Positions 1-12,059 of a stretch of 64,000 nucleotides of DNA are shown here, one piece after another; the first letter of the stretch is position 1, and the number at the start of each line of letters is the position of its first letter. Source of the stretch: Tetrastigma voinierianum (Eukaryota > Streptophyta > Magnoliopsida > Vitales > Vitaceae); contig JAEQBH010000890.1 of the NCBI GenBank assembly GCA_016808115.1, forward strand, positions 310,001-374,000. Reading direction: 5' to 3'. Below the pieces are notes generated by a model. It ran no database searches. It was not told the DNA's origin and saw only the letters and a list, made by a program, of their open reading frames with translations. The position numbers and the translations under genes are program-made.

Positions 1-971
1 GTTTCAGGTAGACCATTATCTTGCATTGGTTTTACTACGCGTGGAAGCTGGATACAATTCGTTGATTTCAGATCACCTATTGTGGCTTGCGAATCATTAG
101 GCTACACAAATGATTGATGACCACTTACCTGGTTGGTATTTGGCATACACTTGTGGTTTGTTTGTGCTTGTGTGTTCACTTGTGAGATTCTAGCATGCTT
201 ACTCATGGTTAATTGGTACCTAATTATATGTTTCCGATTGGCATAGATGGTTGGGTGTGTGTAGATTCCGTAGTGACTTCTTTATTTTCATAGTTCATTG
301 CATGGCTACCCTCTCCCCTTGCATGAGCGCAGTTTTGTATTTGTGGGGGCGCTTATATCCCCCGCCTTTCCAAATCCTTTAGTCTTGGTCGGCCATTCCT
401 CATGAAGTGCCTATGTTGCTTGGGAGTCATTCCCAATTGTTTGCCTTCGACCAAGCTAGGGATTTGGAGTAGGATCTAGTGTAGGGGCTATATCGATGTT
501 TGGGAGCACTATGGAGATGACGGATATCCGAGCAATGAAGACTTGTATAGCCCTGAGCTGGATTTCATGGATACATGTGTGGCCAGTGTGTCATTTTATT
601 GTCGGTTAGGGATCTTGGTTCTGATATCTCGTCGAGTACAATCATCTAGCACAGGACTTGCCTTTTTTTTTTTTGTTGGCTTGAGTACCTTGCCCCCAGT
701 ATTACCATGTTAGAATCCTGCTCCTGCACGGCAAACCCGTATATCAATTTAGTTTGTTGACATCCATGTTTAATTCTGCATTCTCGGAGGATTTAGTCGT
801 ACATTCTTGGATTGATTCCAGAGATTGATGATCTGGGGACTAAATTACCCCTTTCCTTTTGTAAGTTGATTAAGGCCAGGCCTTACGGGTTCTCGAGCTT
901 GGACCGAGTGAGCGGACTAGTTAGAGGATCGGATCCTTTTGATTGATTAGACGACATTAGATCATAGAGAT
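1..971 (+). other. Untranslated leader of the gypsy element
   Basis: No open frame of note. This is the stretch between the unseen 5' LTR/PBS and the gag start at 972. It contains a short T-run near 663 and no recognisable gene. Confidence 0.5.
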
Positions 972-2519
972 ATGGACCCTCAGTACGCTATTGTTGACCA
1001 GTTGGTTGAGATTACCAATACCATGGCAACACTTCAGGATGCTATATTAGGATTGGGACAGAGGATTGATGGGCATCGAGGCCACGGTTTTCAGTGGGTC
1101 TGGGGTGCTTGCATGACCTGTGCACCCCCAGCACCACCACCACCACCACTTGGGACCCAGCATCTGACGGTACTATACAATTCCACCTCCGCACCGCCAC
1201 CACATTGTCCGGCCGTGAACTGGAACTTTATTCCTATGGTCGGGCGAGACTACACCACATTCTGTTATGGCCCCTGCACCGATTGTTGATGACACCCAAG
1301 CTCGTATCAATAAGATTGAGCAGAGGATCAGGTCTCTACATGTTTCTGATGGGGTTATAGGTTGGGACGGATATGATGACCTTCCAGTGGCAGCCTTGCC
1401 AGTTGAGTTCCGCATGTCAGACATTAAGAGGTACACGGGGATAGGGTGCCCCCGTATTCACTTACAGTTGTATAGCGTTGTTATGTGCGGGCATAGATTG
1501 GATGAGGCACAGATGATCATGCTTTTCCCTTTGTCACTAAGTGGTGCTGCTCAGCGTTGGTTTGCCTCATTGGACCCTTCGAGGCGTACGACATTGGCTT
1601 ATTTAAGACAGGAGTTTTTCAAACAGTATTCTTTTAATACGGTAGTGGACATATCCCAGAGGGAGTTGGAGGCCCTCAAGCAGAGGCCAAATGAGTCAGT
1701 CACTTCATTCATCTCCCCTTGGAGGGAGAAGATAGCACAAATTATAGATAGACCCTTAGAGTGCGATCAGATCAGCATGATTATGCGCAGTCTTCAGCCC
1801 CGCTTTGCTAGGCATCTCATAGGCTTCCAAACGACGGATCATTGGTTGACCTTATGGCATTGGCGAGGGCGCCAGAGGTTATCTGATGGGCGCTCTTCCT
1901 TTAGATTCAAGGGAAGAAGCGAGTGCGACCTAGGCGATCGAGATGTTGGTGCCATTGGCATGACGGGACACGGGTGTGTCGCCTCCGTTTTGAGGCGGTT
2001 TTTGAGCACTTCTTACCGGATGATACGAGGCGGGATCAATACAAACCCAAACTGCTCCTTTCGGTAGGCTAGACTGCCCATCTCGATCGCCACCCGCAGC
2101 CCGTTATATGCTACACAGGCACCTTATAGGCTACTTGTATAGTACCATCAACAGTATAGAGCATTGCCTCCTGAAATTTGGCTTCGAGGCGGTTACATAA
2201 CTCGGGATGCTGCCCAGGCCGACATTTGAATTAGTTGAAGGGGTTTGATTGTTCCACTGCACGGACCACCACTCTGACCTACCCAGTTTAGGGCCCAGTT
2301 TTCACTTTGCCTATCATCAGAGAGTGGGTCATGATACAGATAGTTGTGCAGCATTGAGGCATGTTATTCAGGACTTGATTGATCAGCGTTTGGTTGATTT
2401 AGGAAACCCTGAAGTGACTACAGACCCGCTCCCCACTCATGACACTAGAGTTGTACCTCCACCCCCGGGTGGTATACATTCGATTGAGTTTTTGGGAGAT
2501 GAGATATTCATGATGGGAT
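972..2519 (+). pseudogene. gag: gag polyprotein remnant of the gypsy element
   Basis: Encodes the capsid-like protein that would package element RNA into cytoplasmic particles. The first frame (972-1289) opens with MDPQYAIVDQL and runs into a proline-rich stretch. A shift near 1260-1290 moves reading to the frame at 1267-2067, which holds the Retrotrans_gag core: ERYTG-like 'KRYTGIGCP', then LSLSGAAQRWFASLD, then ESVTSFISPWREKI. Reading breaks again near 1840. The C-terminal piece (2249-2521) carries the cysteine/histidine stretch YHQRVGHDTDSCAALRH and a proline run. Coding continues poorly to about 2765, where the insertion starts. At least three breaks make it a pseudogene. The start at 972 is chosen because the N-terminal motif is typical of this family. 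Confidence 0.85.
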
Positions 2520-2765
2520 AGGATGGAGAGGCTCCTCAGCCAATCTGTTTGTATGCAGACTCAGACTTTAGTGGATACACCCATGGTCAGTAGGTCTCTA
2601 GGCCATTTAGATTGATTCCAGATGATGTTCCCCGACAGACAATAGTATTGCTAGTATACTTGCAGCATGTTCCGCCCATGACAACCTTCATTCTGTTCCC
2701 GGAGGAGTATGGGCCAGTACATAGCGATGTTTAGATTGTTACGAGGAGTAGGAGGGTAGCTCAGC

Positions 2766-4008
2766 TTGATTAGTGCTCAAATAGTACTGTTTTGAGCCCT
2801 GTTCATTGCAGGTTTTGAGCACTTTTTATGTACTAATCAACTTAAATAATCCAATTGTTACACTAAGGTCCTGACTATACTACTAATCATATGTTGTGGA
2901 TATTTTTTGCAATTTTGCAAGCCAATTACACCATTATCTTCAAGCCAATTCAAATACGAAGAACCCGAGCCAAACCTTCGAAGTTTGCATGTACAAATGA
3001 CAGTGGGTTGTACGGAGGAGAGTGGTGATGCGGAGATTTTGCGGTGTTGAATTTATGGCTTGTGGGAATTCGCGACTGCTGCGTTGTTGTGTTGACCACT
3101 TTTTTGACGTACTTTTGTGGTTTGTACCAAATTGCCCTCGATGTATTTTGTTGTTTCATACTTTTTTGTAATTTCCTTGACTCGGTATATAAGCCTCAGT
3201 CAAGCTACGTAAATCAATCCAATCCATCGATCAATAAAATTGGCGTGACTTCGACTTTCAGGGGTGTGATTTTCTCTCATTTTCTCTCCCTTTCGCATTT
3301 TCTCACCAATAAATACCCTTGGTGAAAACTCAGGGATGCTTGGATAAACCTCTCATCCTTGAAGAGGAGGGCCCTTTGGGGTGGGATTTTGAGGTAAAGC
3401 ATTGTCCTCTGTTTCCGATGCGGGGCATTTATTATCATTTTATAACTGCATCTCACGTTAAGTTTGAATCCCTATGATGGCCTGCAGTGGCTAGTAGCAG
3501 CAGCTTTCAAGGCTCGGTGGATACTTATTGCTAGATCCGCGATGCTAACTTAGTTGCCGTTTATTTGCTCTAGGGTTAGATCCTAAGACAGTTTTAACGC
3601 GAAACATTAATGTTAATGAAATGTTGTATACTAGGAGAAAAACTTTTGGGGTTCGATCTTTATGGCTAAACATAGATAGGTTGAGGAAATGACTATGGGT
3701 CGTCTTCCCCAGCCCTTGAAAGGACAGGGACATTATGGTTGCCTTAGAACCCTAAGCCCGGTGGCACGAAACTTCGAAGAGATTTCTTTACTTATTTCCC
3801 TACGATTCACGGTTTTCAAGCCATCGACCCCACTTTGTTTTTACAAGAAACCCCAAATCGAAGTGGAAACACCATTTTTAGTCAAGCGTGATTCATATGA
3901 GAAAACCCATCCTGAGTTGGAATACAGACCACTTATCTTTGCATTATTTCTCTGGCAATAGGAATCCTAGGATATAAATTTTGTTGATTAAATTTTCTTG
4001 TGTACCAA
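2766..4008. mobile_element. Unclassified insertion of about 1.2 kb between gag and protease
   Basis: The gypsy reading stops at ...RVAQL near 2765 and resumes around 4010 with the same linker (…RPFAGANARDEIQ). The intervening DNA does not belong to the element. A 7-base direct repeat TTGATTA occurs at 2766-2772 and 3984-3990 and may be a target duplication, though the right edge could lie up to 4008. Inside are a TATA-like box (TATATAAG near 3187), AATAAA motifs near 3233 and 3308, and a short inverted repeat at the left end (GATTAGTGCTCAAA and TTGAGCAC...ACTAATC). No conserved protein is visible. It could be a solo LTR or a non-autonomous element; I cannot place it. Confidence 0.5.
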
Positions 4009-4020
4009 TCCGACCCCTGA

Positions 4021-5950
4021 CGCTAATTAATAGACCTTTTGCTGGCGCTAATGCTAGAGATGAGATTCAAAGGGAGGATGATGAGATTTTGCGCCAGCTA
4101 CGGACCACTTAGGCCCGCATTTCCATTTGGAGCTTATTGGCCTCACCTAACACACATAGAGACGCATTGATCATAACTCTCAATCAGATTAGAGTTGATA
4201 CTGCTACCACCCCAGGGGGACTAATCCACTTTTTGACAGCGGATAGGGCTACATGCATAGTTTTTTTGACGATGATTTACCACCTGAGGGATCAGACCAT
4301 GATCGTCCTTTGTTCATCGATGTTGCTTGTTCAGGTCATAGAGGGTTGTTTGTCCTGCTGGACAACGGCTCCGCCTTGAACGTTTGTCCATTGGTTACTG
4401 CCATTGCTTTGGGATTTTCACCATCCGATTTTAGGCCATCCACATAGACCGTTAGAGCTTATGACGGGACTCATAGGACAGTTATGGGTACTCTCACTAC
4501 ACATGTCATGATAGGTTCGGTTGGATATTCTGTGTTTTTCTAGGTTATGAGGATTCAGTCATCCTTTAACTTACTTTTGGGTCACCCTTGGATTCATGAG
4601 GCGGGTGCTATACCATCTTCACTTCATCAGAAGGTGAAGTTCATACACGAGGGGCGCATTATCACGATACGGTCTGACAAAGATGTTGTTACCTCTTCTG
4701 AGCCAGTGTTACAAATCAGTCATACTGAGAAGACTTACACTTGACCGGGTTTGCTTTTGACGAGGTCCAGGTTGTTAGTTTAGAGGATGACGACACAGAC
4801 ATGGTACTTATGTCTTTTGATCAGCACAGCAACACTTTGATACTCAGTATGATGAAAGGCATGTCCTATATGCTTGGCTTAGGATTAGGTGGCATGATGG
4901 TGTGTGAGTTTGCTACAATTGATCCGCGACATACCATATGGATTGGGTTACACTCCTTTGAGGATGATGGCGACGACACACATGGCATGGATTTGTGAGA
5001 TAGGGTGAGAGCTTCGCTTGTCACGAGGTCTGGTCGATTACCCCCTTACGCCCGTACACTTTTCGGTTGGTTGGTATTTTGCGGAGGATCGGGCGTACCG
5101 CATAGAAGGAGTTGACCATGTTTAGGATGGTTGAGATTCGAGCATTCGGTAGGCCTAAGATAGATGTGTTTGAGTTCTAAGACCCTTTGAGACAAGGCGT
5201 GATAGTTGCGCCTATCACGAGGATTGAGCCGATGTGTTTCAGTGTGCTTTTTGAGGAGGTCCCTAGTTATGATCTACCTATGGATTTGGGGGATGATACT
5301 GATGGAGTGACTCTTCCTGATACTTACATGGACGAGATGGACATGATCGGCACTGGCCGTATCCTTGACACAGCCCCGCGTGGGCCCCATTCTGCTTTTT
5401 ACATATTGGGATTTTCTATGATTGATTCTAATGATATGACTCTTTATGACGCTTGCACTGACGCGATAGACATGATCGGCCTTGACGCGTGCGGATGCTT
5501 CTCTGACCGTCACGCTTTTGATGTGTTGGGATTTCTATGCTTGAGTTTAATGGTGATGGAATTGTTGCTACTGATATTACTCATGATACTGTTTATGTTG
5601 AGGGAGCGTCCCAGACTCTGTAGGACCACGGCTTTTCTTTTGACACTATGTCGGGTTTGTCGTAGCTTTATGTTTATTCGATGGTAATAGTGACATGAGT
5701 ATTTTCGGTGTTTGCTTGTGTCCGGCATTTCCCTTTTATTGCGCCATCGCCCTTACATATCGATGTTGATAATGTGGAGGAGCTTCAGTTATTCCCACTA
5801 GGTGGTTCGTGAGTGTGATTACAGTGCAGAGGATAGGAAAGTTAAACCCGTTTATGGTAGCATAGAGTTGATAGATTTTGGGGCACCCGAGGTCATTTGG
5901 GAGGGTCAGTTGGCTCTTCCTATCTCACGATGAGAGGAGTAGATTGATTA
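4021..5950 (+). pseudogene. pol: pol N-terminal part: aspartic protease and acidic linker (broken)
   Basis: The protease would cleave the Gag-Pol precursor. The catalytic triplet is seen in VLLDNGSALNVCPL (about 4352-4393), where Asp-Asn-Gly replaces the usual DTG/DSG, as is common in this lineage. FNLLLGHPWIHEAGA near 4556 is the hydrophobic-hydrophobic-G motif of the flap/C-terminal half. Next comes MSFDQHS followed by a glycine-rich GLGLGG stretch (4810-4890), the G-patch-like part. At 5187-5687 a very acidic linker holds two degenerate copies of a unit of about 130 bp containing DMIG. Stops separate each piece, so the segment is a relic. From about 5700 to 5950 only scattered linker codons remain. 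Confidence 0.8.
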
Positions 5951-5989
5951 ACACACTCGAGGTCATACCCGGATCCCACGTCGTATGAG

Positions 5990-7790
5990 GGACATGCATG
6001 CATGACTATGGTTGCATCCACCTACCATTTTGCCACATGCTAGGCCGGTTGGCAAAGTAGGAGACTACACCCTCGATGGAGTTTGCGGGTTAGGAGGAGA
6101 TTGAGCTGCTTCCCGGTGTTGGCTTCCTATCAGTGAGTGGTATCTGGTGGTTAGCTAATGTTGTCCTTGTTCCCCAAAAGGATAGCCCAGGTTAGAGTTT
6201 GTGTTGACTTTTGAGATTTGAATTAAGGCGAGCCACAGAGTAATTTTCCCCTCCCACACATCGATATGTTAGTTGGCGACGCTGCGGGAGCGCCACATGT
6301 TGTCGCTTCGTGGATGGGTTTTTCCAGATGTCAGTTTTGATGGCTTTCAGGAGGATATGGAGAAGGCTTCTTTCATCTTGGGTGGGGTACTTACTATTGG
6401 GACACAGCACCATTGGGTTGAAGAATCGAGAGCCACTTATCGGAAATTCTTTGCTACTTTGTTCCATGATATGATGCATAGAGATGTTGAGGTATATGTG
6501 GATGACATGATAGTGAAGTCAGGAGCAGAATTTAGATCACTTATGACAGTATGATTCATTGAGAGGATCTAGATAGTTTAGGCTAAGATTGAATCCAAAG
6601 GGGGTGCACCTTTGGGAGGTGACTTCTAGAAATTACTAGGCCACATTGTTGCGAAACAGTATAGAGGTTGATCGAAGGATCAGAGCCACACTTGACATAA
6701 GCGCTCCAGGACGGAGAGGAGAAGATTAGGGGCTTTGGGCATATTGTAGTACATGAGTCGTTTTAATTTGCTGGGTCAGGACATATCTGACCTATCTTAA
6801 GTCTTAGGAAGAATCAGCCTACATTTTGGAATGATGATTGTCAGCATGCTTTTGAAAAGATTAAGGAGTGCCTCCTTTCTCCTCCAGTTTTAGTGCCCCC
6901 TACACCAGGGTGCCCTTTACTTATGTACTTGTCAGTTTCAAACATGGCTTTGGGATGCATGTTAGCTTAGCTCGATGATTCAGGGAAAGAGTGAGCCATT
7001 TATTATTTGAGTAAGAGGATCTTTAGGTAGTGTGGATACATCGAGTTGAGTGCTTACATTTAGCATTGGTTTCGGACAGGGACTTACGCCACTGCTCTGT
7101 GGCCAGTATTTCATACTCTTGGTCTCACGTTTGGATCCGTTGAGATATTCGTTTGACAGGCCTGTCCTAACTGGTAGGCTCATGAGATGGTTGGTTCTAT
7201 TGACAGAGTTTGATGTCGGTATGTGACCGCGAAATCGGTAAGGAAGCATTGTTGCGGATCGTTGGCTGCTTTGCTGGTATCAGATGATAGATCGATTGTG
7301 ATGATTTCCACTGATGGCTTGATTTGTTTGATGACCGATGTGGAGGATGGTGGTTGTACTTTGATGTTGTCGCCAATCAATTGGGGTTTGGCATTGGTAT
7401 CCTATTGATATCACCGCAGGGTGATCATATTCCCAAATTAGTCCAGTTGACATTCTTTGATCATCATTGGTTGACGAATAATATAGTTGAGTATGAGGCT
7501 TACGTATTCTGGGCTTGTGCCATGATCGCAGGTTAGACAATTGGAGATCAGGATTCCAACTTGGTTATTCGCGGACCCGAGTATTTGAAGGCTGAGATGA
7601 AAGGCGAAGCCTTGCCATACCTGACACTAGTTGCGGATATGATGAGTTGAGATATATACATCTGCCCAAAGCAAAGAATCAGTTTGTTGATACGTTAGCC
7701 ACCTTGGCTTCTGTAATTGAAATTCCTATAGGAGTGACTATGCGACCACTGCTAATTGAGACCAGGTCCGCACCCGCATAATGTTGTTTG
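5990..7790 (+). pseudogene. pol: pol middle: reverse transcriptase and RNase H (broken)
   Basis: RT would copy element RNA into DNA and RNase H would remove the template. RT starts weakly around 6020 (LPHARPVG). It becomes clear at 6423-6530, where SRATYRKFFATLFHDMMHRD is followed by the catalytic box YVDD (6495-6506) and MIVKS. After it the reading frame shifts repeatedly. From 6780 to 7230 the connection and RT-type RNase H regions appear in short pieces (LSPPVL, LLxYLSVS, LDPLRY). A second, plant-type RNase H-like segment (7324-7536) contains YFDVVANQLGFGIG and NNIVEYEAY. Many stops and frame changes, with no single ORF above 100 codons, mark it as non-functional. Confidence 0.8.
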
Positions 7791-7794
7791 ATTG

Positions 7795-9018
7795 GAGATA
7801 TTGAGGATCAAGATAAGTTGCCATGGTATCATGATATCCAGCAGTTTATGTTATAGCACGAGTTGGCTGACCGAGGATAAGAGAGCATTGAGACAGTTGG
7901 CCACCAGATTTTTTATTTGTGGGGATGCCCTATATAGGAGGTCCTTAGATGGCCTGTTGTTATTATGTCTAGAGCGTGCCTCTATAGATCGAGTAATGAG
8001 AGAGGTTCATGCAGGAGTTTGTGGCCTGCACATGGGAGGTCATATGCTAACGCGTAAGATCATGAGGTAGCTGCGCAGTTGACATGGAGATAGATTGTTT
8101 CAAGTTTGTATAGAGATGTACGGGTGTCAAATGCCTGGAACAATACAAGTGCCACCTTGGGTTGCAGTACTTTACATCATGGCCATTTCGGTATGGGGTA
8201 TTGATATTGTCAGGGAAGATCTACGCCCGTGTCTTCCGGTGGGCATGGGGTACATTTTAGTTGCCATTGACTATTTCACTAAGTGGTGGAGCTATGCTTA
8301 TGTTGGATTGATGGCGGCGGAGTAGCCAAATTCATCGAGATCACGTATCTACATATATGGGACCCTCGTAGTTTGATCTCAAAAATGGGGCGCATTTCGA
8401 AGCGAGGTGGATGTATGGTATTCAACATCATCAATCATTTACATATAGGCTACATACTAATGGGGCAGTTGAGGCCGTGAATAAGAATATCAAGAGGATT
8501 TTAAGAAAGATGGTTGAGACTTCTAGGGATTGGTAAGAGAAGCTCAGTTTCGCATTATGGGCTTATCGTACATCTTTTCGTACCTCTCTTTGGGCTACCA
8601 GTTTTCTTTAGTGGCATGGTATGGAGGCGATTTTGTTGAGATTGAAATGAGATCTTTGAGAGTAGCACTAGAGCAGTAGATATCCGAGGTCGAGTGGGCC
8701 CAATCTCATTATGATCAGCTTAGCCTTTTAGATGAGAGGAGATTGAGGGCAGCAGATCATGTTCAAGCCTATTAGAGGAAGATAACCCATGCATTCAGAA
8801 AAAGGGTCAAGCTTAGGAAGTTTCAAAAAGGCAACCTAGTTTTGAAAGTCCTCAGGGGATTGATCAACAACCCTAGAGGTAAGTTTAGACCGACTTGGAG
8901 TGGGTCGTATGTTATTCGAGATTTGACCCGAGAAGGAGCATCCTGGCCGACAGACTTGGACGAAAATCAGTTCACGAAGCCAGTCAACGTGGATAAGTTG
9001 AAGAAGTTTTATGCATGA
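7795..9018 (+). pseudogene. pol: pol C-terminal part: integrase (broken)
   Basis: The integrase would insert the cDNA into nuclear DNA. The zinc-binding H2C2 region lies at 7860-8130 (RALRQLATRFFICGDALYRR, then VMREVHAGVCGLHMGGHMLTRK; the cysteine pair follows at about 8100-8130). The catalytic core is at 8180-8640, with SVWGIDI carrying the first Asp, ILVAIDYFTKWW, and TNGAVEAVNKNIKRILRKMVE around the catalytic Glu. The C-terminal domain reads LVLKVLRGLINNPRGKFRPTW from about 8838 and ends with KKFYA and a TGA stop at 9016-9018. Its length matches a complete integrase, but stops and frameshifts in the core make it inactive. Confidence 0.85.
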
Positions 9019-11164
9019 GATCATGGTTAGAGGATGGGTGGCCATCACTTTGAGTAGCCATATTCCCTATTGCACACCCATACATTGATATATCCTATTG
9101 CTAGCCCTTTGAGCCTCATGCGGTTTATTATGACCTATTCTTTCATTGATATACATACTTTTTTTCGACTTGGGTTGGGGCTGCCCACGAGCTTTATTTA
9201 TTAATTGGATCTATGAGCATTATGAGAATTGTGTCATTCTTTGTTTGTTCTTTCTCGCATCATTGCCTGTTTCTTTTCTTCTCCATTTTGCATCTTTACA
9301 CCGTGCGCCTTTGGTCCGTTTCTATCATCTCTATTCGTTCTTTCATCTCCTTTTGTGTGATGAATACGTGCTCTCATCCTTGAGCTACCAGTCAGTTTTG
9401 TCACACCCTTCGTTCCACCTATAGGTTTTGATCCGGGATTCTTAGGTTGAGGGGACCATTTGGGATTGGAGGTTTGAGGTTCTTTTGGTTGGATTGTGAT
9501 AGTATGGCATTCAGCCTGCTTTGGTTGTTCGGCACAAAAAAAAAAAAAAATGTTTGTTTGGTATTCGTTAATATACTTGGGATCATCAAAGGTCATTTGG
9601 GTTTAAGAGATTTATTATTCCTCTGAGAGTTGGGTGAGAGCATTGTACAATTTTTCTCCATAGATCTAGTTAACACATTGGGAATGAGGTTTGGGTTTCT
9701 TCTCACTAGGTCCCTGGATCATTACTTGCATCGCCTCTATCTTGGTGACTTACATGACTTAGGCGTTCTAGGATGAGTTGTTCATCGTTGCCACACATTT
9801 ACCACGACCATTATCCCCATCTTGTTTCTCCATTTTCTGCTTTATCCATTCATCATTTGTCTTATCCCCTTTAGTCTTCTTCTACCCTTATTGATCGTCG
9901 TCTCGCTTCTTAAGCGACATGTCCTTTGGTGCACATCACTTGTCGTTTGACATTGTTCATTCGGATGTTGGTTGAGTCACCTTGCTCACATGATTCTTTG
10001 ATATTTGACATTGAGCGTACAGGAGTTTGGCAGTATTTATTGGGTATTTGGGCCTTTGTTTCCCATCATGTCATTCACCTTTCACCCTTGGCCTACATTA
10101 CGGTCCGAGTCGTAAGACCACTCACGAGACCGTGAGATCGTGTTTGCTTGAAGCATTACATGGATAGGTTAATCTCTGCGATTAAATGCAGGATATCGAA
10201 GGTCTGTTCTTAGGGAAATATCGAGGGTCACATGTGCTCTTCCAATTCCCAGTTTTCTTGCCTCGAGGTCCATGATCGGATACGGATGATCTGAGAGGGT
10301 GGGAATTTATTGATAAATATGGCTTGATGGCTGACACGTTCACCTAGGGCATACCCCATCCTTTCATGTTGGATTTAGATACAGATGTACAACTGTGTGA
10401 CACATTTCGCCTGGGAATGTTTGGCATCAAGAAGTTGAGTATGCCACGATGCATACGGGTTTCTTCATACAACGAGGAGGTGCTTGGGGCTAGCACAGGG
10501 GTGGATTCTTATATTCGTCAACTCGGTGAGAGTGCCTGCTGAGCACACCCATATGTTATCTTGTTAAACATTTAGACGATTGGGTCTTGAAATTTATTTG
10601 AGTTTTTATCAAGGCACTTGCATACGGATGTACTGCTTGGGGCATACCACCCATATCAATTTTGTGGATATTAGATGTTATGGAATAAAATGGATGATTT
10701 TTCATGAATGAATGATTGTGATGTTTTCAGCTCTCTGACTTTTACCACATGTTCAGTTATGGGATTTTGACATGGCATTGATACCCTAGACTAGGGCATA
10801 GCCCCTTCCTTTGACATTTGGTCACATTTGTGAGATAGTCCTAGCGTACCTCCTTCTTTCCATCTTGTTAGTGATGTTTGTGATTTCTCGCTTGGTATTT
10901 TATCGGCACTTTCTGACGTCACACTGGGACATACCCCCTTTTTTTTGTCATGATGGAGGCGTTTGATTTCTGGCTTCTTCGAGTCATTTGTGGGTAGTCC
11001 CTGGACGTCAAACTGGGGCATACCCTTTTTTTCATCAAGGTCAATATCTCAGTGGTTGCATCCTGAGTCTCCCCATTTTGCTCTAAGTTTCGTTTTAGGG
11101 CATCCCCATTCAGTTTAGGCATCTAGAGCCTTAGTTTTGGCATCCCCTATCCCCTTTTAGTTTG

Positions 11165-11810
11165 GTGGTTCTCCGGTACTTGCTCGGATTCCACCTTTCC
11201 GGTACTCGCTCGGATTCTACCCTTTCTCGGTACTTACCCAAACCCTTTTTCGGTACTCACTCGGACCCTTCTCCGGTACTCGCATGGATTTCTACTTTTT
11301 TGGCACTCACCTAGATTCTACCTTCCCGGTACTCACCCGGATTCTACCTTCCCGGTACTCACCCGGATTCTACCTTTTCCGATACTCGCCCGAATCCAAC
11401 CTTTTCGGTACCCGGATTCTACCTTTTCCGATACTCGCCTGAATCCAACCTTCCCGGTACTCACCCGGACCCTTCTCCGGTACTCACTTGGATTTACGCA
11501 CCGTTCGTCCGATTCTGCACCGGTACTCGCCGGATTCTACCTTCTCGATACTCACCGGATTCTACCTTTTAGATACTCACGGACCTTCTTGTTTTTCTTT
11601 GGTTTTACTTTTCCGGCGCTCGCCAGTTCTACCTTCGGTACTCCCCACGATTACCTTTGCTAGCCCGGATTCTGCCTTCCTAGTACGCGATTCTACCTTT
11701 ACGGTACTGCTTTGGATTCTGCAGCACCGATACTCGCCGGATCCAACCTTCCCGGTACTCACTCGGACCCTTCTTCGGTACCATGATTCCTACTTTCAGG
11801 CACTAGCTCG
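11165..11810 (+). repeat. Minisatellite, unit about 24-28 bp, about 25 degenerate copies
   Basis: Repeated units built on CGGTACTCRCCCGGATTCTA followed by CCTT and a T/C run. Units vary in length and carry indels and substitutions; two adjacent copies near 11320-11370 are nearly identical. The array lies in the 3' untranslated part of the gypsy element. A 138-codon frame (11488-11904) crosses it but is a by-product of the repeat. Confidence 0.85.
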
Positions 11811-12044
11811 GATCACCGCCTACAGTGTTTGCCGGTTCATTATCTCTTCCGACATTATGCCCGGATCACTCATCTTCCCAGGCATCGTGCTTGGGTTTCT
11901 CTAAGTCCTTCATTGGGACTATGTTCTGTGTATGAGTCTTGTGTGGGGAAAAAATTGTGGGTCATTTGGCTTCTTCGCTTATAGTTCATTTCACTCTTGC
12001 ATAAAGCACCGCCGCACTCACAATTCACTCGTTCATTTACTCAC

Positions 12045-12059
12045 GAAGAGGGGGCATAT
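12045..12059 (+). other. Polypurine tract before the 3' LTR
   Basis: GAAGAGGGGGCA immediately precedes a TGTGAGCCC LTR start at 12060. This is the plus-strand priming site expected at this place. Confidence 0.75.

Larger units (their letters stand above)
9019..12059 (+). other. Long untranslated region between pol and the 3' LTR
   Basis: Three kilobases without a credible gene. Frames of 60-140 codons on either strand lack recognisable domains. It includes a poly-A run at 9536-9550, blocks around 10800-11160 where a phrase like GGGCATACCCC recurs, and the minisatellite at 11165-11810. Such long, repeat-bearing 3' untranslated regions are known for Tat/Ogre elements. Confidence 0.65.

Noticed and set aside
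9234..9596. 120-codon minus-strand frame after the first integrase
   Set aside because: It includes the complement of a poly-A run, has no domain, and lies in the untranslated part of the element.
11488..11904. 138-codon frame that could be read as a secreted or repeat protein
   Set aside because: It is a translation of the minisatellite and does not keep a constant frame across units.
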